Shown here in pieces: positions 15,345-19,532 of a stretch of DNA of 19,532 nt (positions are counted from its first letter, which is position 1; the number at the start of each line of letters is the position of its first letter). The translations under genes were made by a program, and so were the position numbers. Source of the DNA: Desulfobacterales bacterium HSG17 (lineage in GTDB: Bacteria; Desulfobacterota; Desulfobacteria; Desulfobacterales; Desulfococcaceae); the NCBI GenBank assembly GCA_030377945.1, contig JAUCGD010000047.1, positions 1-19,532 on the forward strand, in the 5' to 3' direction. Below the pieces are notes generated by a model that saw only the letters and a program-made list of their open reading frames with translations, had not been told where the DNA came from and did not search any database.

Positions 15345-16502
15345 TTACAGGGTACGCAAAGCTTCGCTGGGATCCATTCTTGAAGCGGTCATTGCAGGAT
15401 AGAATGAAGCGGCCATACCGATAACAACCGCAAGCATAACAGTCCATACAGGAATAAGAGGATCAATTGTAAATTTTGGCATATTTTCTACAAAAAAAGG
15501 CATAATTGCCCTTGTTCCACCAATGCCCGCTGCATACCCTAAAATGCCTGCTGCAAATGACACAATCAAAGCTTCCATAAGTATGATTCGCATTATGTGA
15601 GACCGTCTGAAACCTATGGCACTGAATATGCCTATCTCACGGGTCCGCTCGCTCACACTTGCCATCATTGTAACAAAAACCACCATTGATCCCACCAGAA
15701 GAACAATAACCGAAATACCGAGAGACAGCTTTTTCAAAGCAGCAAGGGTATCCATTCGTCCCTGAACAACCTGCTGTACAGCTGTTACCTTGACACCAGG
15801 AATTATTTCAGAAATCTGTTTAACTATCTCATGAACAGGGCAGTCACCGCAATGAGCCGCTACATCTGCCATTGCTACTTTATCCTGTTTGCCAAACAAT
15901 TGCTGTGCCTGTTTCAGATCCATGAAAATAAGGTTGTCATCCTGTGAACCTGTGGGATTGATTATGCCGGAGACCTTAAATCGTTTTTCAAAAAAATCGG
16001 TTTCACTGCCGGATTTTAGATTCAAGCGTTTTGCAGCATCATGGCCTCCTATAATTTCCATATCTGATTGCGGTTTATTTCCGTTAATTTTCCACCAGGG
16101 TTTTAAAGTAAATTCCGAATCAAAATCTATTCCCACTATAAGTACTTTTCCTGCCTGATGCTCATATGCGCCAAAAATTTTGGGGCTTACAGTTCTGATA
16201 TTGGCTGCATTTTTTATGTTTTTTATTTTTTCAAGATCAGTCTGGGATATTTCCTTGACATCAAACATTACTCCGCCCATGTCAAATCCTCCATAGTTGA
16301 GGGAAAGCCCTTCGGACTTGGGAGTAATGACAATATTTGCACCATATTCCTCCATTTTATGAACAACATCCTTTTCCAGAATACGGGTGGTGCTGAAAAG
16401 AGCTACAATTGAGCCTGCCCCTATCATCAGACTTAATACAAGAAAAATTGCTCTTGCTTTTCTTCGCCTTAGATTGTTTATGGCAATATTTTTTAGTTTC
16501 AT
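15345..16502 (-). CDS. FtsX/MacB-type ABC permease with a periplasmic CxxC
   Basis: A 385-residue permease with one N-terminal membrane helix (about 18-38), a large periplasmic domain (about 40-260), and three C-terminal helices (about 262-284, 310-335, 350-372), the FtsX/MacB plan. The C-terminal half has the family's SERTREIGIFSAIGFRR coupling region and ends FYPAMTASRMDPSEALRTL. The periplasmic domain carries C218-G-D-C221 within AAHCGDCPVHE, which could bind metal or form a redox pair and is not general for FtsX proteins. AAGGAG lies eight bases before the ATG. Its neighbour is a DUF2318 protein, as in the Campylobacter P19 locus, where similar permeases and an ATPase serve iron uptake (known). 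Confidence 0.92.
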   Translation of the reverse strand: MKLKNIAINNLRRRKARAIFLVLSLMIGAGSIVALFSTTRILEKDVVHKMEEYGANIVITPKSEGLSLNYGGFDMGGVMFDVKEISQTDLEKIKNIKNAANIRTVSPKIFGAYEHQAGKVLIVGIDFDSEFTLKPWWKINGNKPQSDMEIIGGHDAAKRLNLKSGSETDFFEKRFKVSGIINPTGSQDDNLIFMDLKQAQQLFGKQDKVAMADVAAHCGDCPVHEIVKQISEIIPGVKVTAVQQVVQGRMDTLAALKKLSLGISVIVLLVGSMVVFVTMMASVSERTREIGIFSAIGFRRSHIMRIILMEALIVSFAAGILGYAAGIGGTRAIMPFFVENMPKFTIDPLIPVWTVMLAVVIGMAASFYPAMTASRMDPSEALRTL

Positions 16503-16514
16503 GTTGGCAACTCC

Positions 16515-17000
16515 TTATTTAAAATATCCGGTTCCTGTCAGCAAGTCCTGCTTACTGATTATGACATAACCGTCTTTGATAATTCTTTTTAAGGGACCGG
16601 GATTACAACCACCTTTTACCTGGTTGATCTTATCAGTACGAAACTTGAGACCGCACTTTACACAAACCATATCACTGCCGTTCTGCTTGTACCCTTTTTT
16701 GCCTCTGAAACATACATCACATGCATCAAATGCAGCTCGAATTATTTCATCGTCACTTTTTACAATAAAAAAACGAATTTTCTGTTCAGAGTCATCTTTA
16801 TAAACAAAATATTTTGCCTTGCCGTCTGCAAAGTCTTTTTCTGCAAACTTAAAAATGTTGTTGTCAGGATTAACTTCTTGTGCAGGAATAGTAAAATTCC
16901 ACGCAAATGCTGCAACGGAAATAAGGCAGGCAAATAATGCAAGATTTATTATTTTAAAAATATAAACAGCTTTTGAACCGCTATATAAGGATTTGTACAT
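16515..17000 (-). CDS. DUF2318 membrane-anchored Cys-rich protein (putative Fe-S/metal-binding)
   Basis: 161 residues: one N-terminal membrane helix (about 15-35) and a periplasmic domain with DACDVCFRGKKGYKQNG, VCVKCGLKF and KGGCNPGPL, the DUF2318 signature. The Cys residues are C94, C97, C113, C116 and C132. Proteins with this domain occur with FTR1-type iron permeases and with FtsX/ATPase modules, including Campylobacter Cj1660, and are thought to bind iron or another metal. The start at 17000 has AAGGAG eight bases upstream. The gene lies between the HMA/SurA-like gene and the permease, with gaps of 28 and 12 bases. It probably passes metal or electrons to the permease's periplasmic domain (inference). 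Confidence 0.9.
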   Translation of the reverse strand: MYKSLYSGSKAVYIFKIINLALFACLISVAAFAWNFTIPAQEVNPDNNIFKFAEKDFADGKAKYFVYKDDSEQKIRFFIVKSDDEIIRAAFDACDVCFRGKKGYKQNGSDMVCVKCGLKFRTDKINQVKGGCNPGPLKRIIKDGYVIISKQDLLTGTGYFK

Positions 17001-17028
17001 TATATTTCTCCTTTTGATTTAAAAAAAA

Positions 17029-17958
17029 TCAGTTGATAATTGATTTTGTTAATATTGTTTCCCTGTTAATCATGTGTGGCCATGATTTTTCCCAGGAGTC
17101 TGATCCTGTTGATGCTGTCAATTGATTTTTTAAATCCTTGTCGTGAATTTTCACATCAAGTTTTTTAAATCGTTCACCCAGCCATTTTGCTATAATCGAC
17201 TTTTTATCAGCAGAATCCTGGGTCCCTGCAAGAATTTTCCGGGTCATTTTTTGGAGTCCTATTTTATTTCCTGTAACCTGGATGAATTTTTCCATTGAAC
17301 CGTAATCAGCAACAACTTTTGTCTTCATTTGCCCTGAAGTCAGACCCAGTATTTTTTTTTGCCTTTCAGTTTCCTGCTGAATTTCAAAGGGATGAGCAAA
17401 TATCCGGGAGGTTTCAGCTTCTTTAAGAATCGTTTGCACCATTAGCAGATCATAGAAATCAGAAGCCTTATCCTGTTGTACTTTTCCCTGCCATAAAGAC
17501 ATATCCATGTCTTTTTTAAATATCGGGCGTCTGTCTACAATTGCAACCACCGAGTCATTAACTCCTTTGCCATCAGATTTAAAAGTCCCTTCAGGTTTTG
17601 CAGGATAGCCAGCTCTTTTCATGGCTTCTTTTATTGTTTCAGGGTTTGTCTGTTTCTCATGATAACGAATAAAAGCAGTTTGAGATACAAGGCTGACCTC
17701 TGCACCTACAACACCAGGAATCGTGCACGCTTTTTTTACTTTGCCGATGCATCCGGGACAGGTCATTTTATTCACAATAAACCTGGTTTCCAGAACTTCA
17801 TCAGCCATTACCTTATGAGCGCCCCATCCAACAGCACTAATGGAAATCAATAGTGCTATTGTAAGAAGTGTTTTTTGAATGATCTTTTTAGAAGCCTTTT
17901 CTTTAACGCTGTCCAATGTTTGAATATCTATTTTTTTAATTTCACGTTTTTTTGACAT
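17029..17958 (-). CDS. Membrane-anchored HMA metal-binding domain fused to a SurA-N-like region
   Basis: 309 residues with three parts. A charged cytoplasmic N-terminus leads into a single membrane helix (about 29-47). Next is a heavy-metal-associated domain (about 57-120) with the metal loop MTCPGC (C67, C70) and the closing EAMKRAGYPA. After a linker, residues 136-300 resemble the N-terminal region of SurA/PpiD-type chaperones: VVAIVDRRPIFKKDMDM, then long helices rich in Lys and Gln. No parvulin isomerase domain follows. The topology places the HMA domain in the periplasm. AAAGGA lies eight to nine bases before the ATG. As first gene of the operon it may deliver a metal such as copper to the DUF2318 or permease proteins, or fold a client. 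The SurA-like assignment is moderate; the HMA assignment is firm. Confidence 0.85.
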   Translation of the reverse strand: MSKKREIKKIDIQTLDSVKEKASKKIIQKTLLTIALLISISAVGWGAHKVMADEVLETRFIVNKMTCPGCIGKVKKACTIPGVVGAEVSLVSQTAFIRYHEKQTNPETIKEAMKRAGYPAKPEGTFKSDGKGVNDSVVAIVDRRPIFKKDMDMSLWQGKVQQDKASDFYDLLMVQTILKEAETSRIFAHPFEIQQETERQKKILGLTSGQMKTKVVADYGSMEKFIQVTGNKIGLQKMTRKILAGTQDSADKKSIIAKWLGERFKKLDVKIHDKDLKNQLTASTGSDSWEKSWPHMINRETILTKSIIN

Positions 17959-18036
17959 AACTGTAATCCTTTTCTTGATTAGTTAACATCCTGCGACTCT
18001 TCTTGAATCGTTATAAGCTTTGGTTTATGGCAGCTT

Positions 18037-18075
18037 AAAAGCTAAACCTGAAAGGCTAAACACTTAAAGGCTAAA
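18037..18075. repeat. Three short direct repeats upstream of the HMA gene
   Basis: AAAAGCTAAA (18037-18046), AAAGGCTAAA (18051-18060) and AAAGGCTAAA (18066-18075) are spaced 14 and 15 bases. They lie 79-117 bases upstream of the HMA gene start in its promoter region. A TATAAT on the minus strand (18126-18131) lies farther upstream without a good -35. The repeats would then be in the leader or a repressor site; no function can be assigned. Confidence 0.5.
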
Positions 18076-18209
18076 TATTGATTCAAAACCTGAAAATCCG
18101 TATCTTTTCCCGGAATTCCGCAGGAATTATATTATTTGATAAATCCGCAAAAGGAATTTACCGTTGAATTAAATTTTTTAAAAATGAAATAAAGGAGTTA
18201 CAGAACTAT

Positions 18210-18683
18210 TCAAATTAGAAGGGAAAGAGTTTGTAAATATATAGGACCAGAAGAGAATGTCTGGTTTTGCTGATCTATTTTTGAGGAATTAATAATTTGA
18301 CTGGTATCTTTAAAACACAAGGCTCCAGCTGCATAATGTATTTTAACCCTGACTGTTGTCAGGGATGTATTTCTGGTATTTTTATCAGGAGTATCAGATT
18401 TACCCAGACTGCAATTACATTCGGTTTCATTGTGGCCTGGTGTACTACTATTCAGACAACATTGGCGAATGCAATTATCCTTGTCAGCTCCCAAATCAAA
18501 TAAAAAATCGGTTTTCGATTTTTCAACACAGCAAATCTGCATCCGGGGCTTTATTTTGCTGTCTGCAAAATGCTTATCCATTATAATGTCATTAGTACAG
18601 CATTTATCAATAAATGCTCCAGACACGGATACGCTAAAACAGATAAACAAAATAATAATATGTAATAATATTTTTCTTATCAT
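18210..18683 (-). CDS. Secreted Cys-rich protein of unknown family
   Basis: 157 residues starting with a signal peptide (MIRKILLHIIILFICFSVSV then SGA). The mature part has Cys clusters: DKCC, MQICCVEK, NCIRQCCLNSS, ECNCS, and a single Cys in GALCF. The spacing suggests disulfides or metal binding in the periplasm. I do not recognise the family. It lies upstream of the HMA operon on the same strand, separated by 250 bases, and has its own promoter with a perfect consensus. The shared Cys/metal theme suggests a linked role, but this is inference from position. AAAGAA before the ATG is a weak ribosome site. Confidence 0.72.
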   Translation of the reverse strand: MIRKILLHIIILFICFSVSVSGAFIDKCCTNDIIMDKHFADSKIKPRMQICCVEKSKTDFLFDLGADKDNCIRQCCLNSSTPGHNETECNCSLGKSDTPDKNTRNTSLTTVRVKIHYAAGALCFKDTSQIINSSKIDQQNQTFSSGPIYLQTLSLLI

Positions 18684-18714
18684 AAAATTCTTTAAATTTT
18701 TAATTATAATTTTT

Positions 18715-18743
18715 ATTATAGGTCATGATGTTGCAGATGTCAA
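18715..18743 (-). promoter_or_regulatory. Perfect-consensus sigma-70 promoter of the Cys-rich protein gene
   Basis: On the minus strand TTGACA (18743-18738), a 17-nt spacer, then TATAAT (18720-18715): exact consensus in both boxes and spacing. Transcription would start about 24 bases before the ATG at 18683. So strong a core promoter usually implies either constitutive expression or tight repression. Confidence 0.88.
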
Positions 18744-19001
18744 GAATTATAAAAGTCAATTGAATTAATGATGCATGTGATTATTGTAGAGACAAGGCAT
18801 GCCTTGTCTCTACAAACTGTGTACGATCCTATGATTTGATGTACTAATAATCGCAATTATCCAATCTATAATGGTCCCCAAAATCGGACAACCTGTTAAG
18901 GTGTATTTTGAATCACCAAAACCAATCAGTTCCGCCACGTAGGGCGGCGCTACCGTTACAATTTATTCTCTATTTTGGCAGGGCATTTATGTTTCGTTGA
19001 T
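18744..19001. other. Gene-free stretch with repeat remnants
   Basis: No coding sequence is supported between the Cys-rich gene's promoter and the DUF4926 gene. It holds the palindrome at 18786-18813 and a GC-rich double inverted repeat: CCGCC/GGCGG at 18932-18947, interlocked with GTAG...CTAC at 18939-18953. GGTCCCCAAAATCGGACA at 18873-18890 resembles an insertion-sequence end, without a partner. Confidence 0.6.
18786..18813. repeat. Second family of GTAG-led 28-nt palindrome
   Basis: GTAGAGACAAGGCA and TGCCTTGTCTCTAC form a perfect 28-nt palindrome. It has the same length and the same GTAGAGAC/GTCTCTAC ends as the RAYT array palindromes, but a different core. It is probably mobilised by a related RAYT. 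Confidence 0.9.
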
Positions 19002-19241
19002 TTACGCAGCTAACGGACGCACACTGAAAACTTCATCTGCTGTCAAAGGCTTAATAGACGATTCAGGAACAGTTATTACAGCTATTGTATCGCCAACCGA
19101 GTTAAATATTTCTAGTGAATAACCGTTTTCTCCTTCAGAAACCGGATGGTATTCTACAATAGTTGCAATATCGCCTTTTCTTAAATTTTTTCCAGGAATA
19201 TTGCTACTGAGAACAACTTCTTCAAATAATTTATATTTCAT
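19002..19241 (-). CDS. DUF4926 domain protein
   Basis: A 79-residue protein matching DUF4926: EEVVLSSNIPGKNLRKGDIATIVEY, then a strand with YSLEIFN, and ITVPESSIKPL near the end. The fold is likely an SH3-like small barrel (KGDIATIVE). DUF4926 genes are often found next to small toxin-like or nuclease-like genes; the function is unknown. It starts five bases after the stop of a broken Fic-like ORF and is probably co-transcribed with it. The ribosome site is weak. Confidence 0.8.
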   Translation of the reverse strand: MKYKLFEEVVLSSNIPGKNLRKGDIATIVEYHPVSEGENGYSLEIFNSVGDTIAVITVPESSIKPLTADEVFSVRPLAA

Positions 19242-19246
19242 TTTTT

Positions 19247-19417
19247 CTACCTGTCTACATAAAACATTTTCACATACTCACTATGTGGAGGAATGAGCAC
19301 TGCATCCACAAGACTTGCATCTGTCCAGAAAAAAGGATGATATATTTTCTTTGGTAAGAAATAGTGATATTCATAACCTTTTTGCTATGAACCTGCCTTG
19401 AAATTTTTTATATCCAT
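19247..19417 (-). pseudogene. Fic-like protein N-terminal remnant with an in-frame stop
   Basis: ATG at 19417, six bases after AGGAG, opens MDIKNFKAGS, then TAG at 19385-19387, and the same frame continues QKGYEYHYFLPKKIYHPFFW to a stop at 19247. The pattern (start, KAG, then Tyr-rich, FLP...I.H.FFW) resembles the N-terminal region of Fic AMP-transferase family proteins as I recall them. The whole catalytic Fic domain is missing, and the last about 20 residues no longer resemble it. The strong ribosome site and the operator-like repeats upstream suggest a formerly regulated gene. Confidence 0.45.
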
Positions 19418-19426
19418 CAAAGCTCC

Positions 19427-19499
19427 TAAAGTAAAATATAGAATTTTTTATTTTACTTTAGTTGGTAAAAGTAAAATATACGTTTTTATATTTTACTTT
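19427..19499. repeat. Two tandem inverted repeats, probable operators
   Basis: TAAAGTAAAATA (19427-19438) faces TATTTTACTTTA (19449-19460); AAAGTAAAATATA (19468-19480) faces TATATTTTACTTT (19487-19499). The left arms are 40 bases apart and nearly identical. They lie immediately upstream of the ATG at 19417, where a dimeric regulator would block transcription. Confidence 0.8.
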
Positions 19500-19532
19500 C
19501 ATCTTCAATGCCTTCCAGGATTTTTTGAGCGC
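19486..19532 (-). CDS. Possible C-terminal end of a gene running off the window
   Basis: One minus-strand frame is open from the window edge to TAA at 19486 and ends AQKILEGIEDESKI, plausible as a protein terminus. The last codons overlap the second inverted repeat. Too short to identify. Confidence 0.25.
   Translation of the reverse strand, partial: AQKILEGIEDESKI

Noticed and set aside
18873..18890. Insertion-sequence end (IS3-like terminal sequence)
   Set aside because: Only one end-like string is seen, with no transposase, no partner repeat and no target duplication in the window.

Overview
The window looks like a piece of an AT-rich Gram-negative genome, most likely a Desulfobacterota (deltaproteobacterial) sulfate reducer or relative. 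This rests on gene content only: a long-HsdM type I restriction locus, DUF3795, Cys-rich periplasmic proteins, DUF2318, a lipoprotein-type ABC module, and many GTAG-led palindromes with a RAYT transposase. Nearly all genes lie on the minus strand. The exceptions are the DUF3795 and NUDIX genes. No rRNA, tRNA or CRISPR array was found.

Right to left along transcription, 5898 to 116 is a decayed type I restriction-modification locus. It runs hsdM, a possible tiny ORF, hsdS (its first codons thrown out of frame by a 5-bp contraction), a ten-unit 78-bp palindrome array, a REP-associated tyrosine transposase (RAYT), and a truncated hsdR keeping only the nuclease domain. The array is the most striking structure here. 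Each unit joins a GTAG-led 28-nt palindrome to a copy of the RAYT leader and its first 11 codons. Two more palindromes sit in frame inside the RAYT gene. The RAYT stop overlaps the hsdR start (TAATG).

6200 to 7020 holds a plus-strand DUF3795 gene with a clear promoter, followed by a cluster of four palindromes. 13122 to 7058 is a complete five-gene peptide/nickel-type ABC importer operon: binding protein, two permeases, two ATPases. A strong REP-like hairpin separates the binding-protein gene from the permease genes. A NUDIX hydrolase gene is divergent from it.

13885 to 14540 is a small graveyard: a VapC-like toxin cut to 34 codons, its VapB-like antitoxin, and an unrecognised upstream fragment.

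17958 to 14663 is a tidy four-gene operon ending in a textbook terminator: a membrane-anchored HMA/SurA-like protein, a DUF2318 Cys-rich protein, a FtsX/MacB-type permease with a periplasmic CxxC, and a LolD/MacB-type ATPase. A secreted Cys-rich protein lies upstream behind a perfect consensus sigma-70 promoter. Together they suggest an envelope metal-handling system, related in parts to the DUF2318 + FtsX + ATPase genes of the Campylobacter P19 locus but with a different metal-binding partner. The function is inferred.

The right end carries a DUF4926 gene, a Fic-like N-terminal remnant with an in-frame stop, and two tandem inverted repeats that look like operators.
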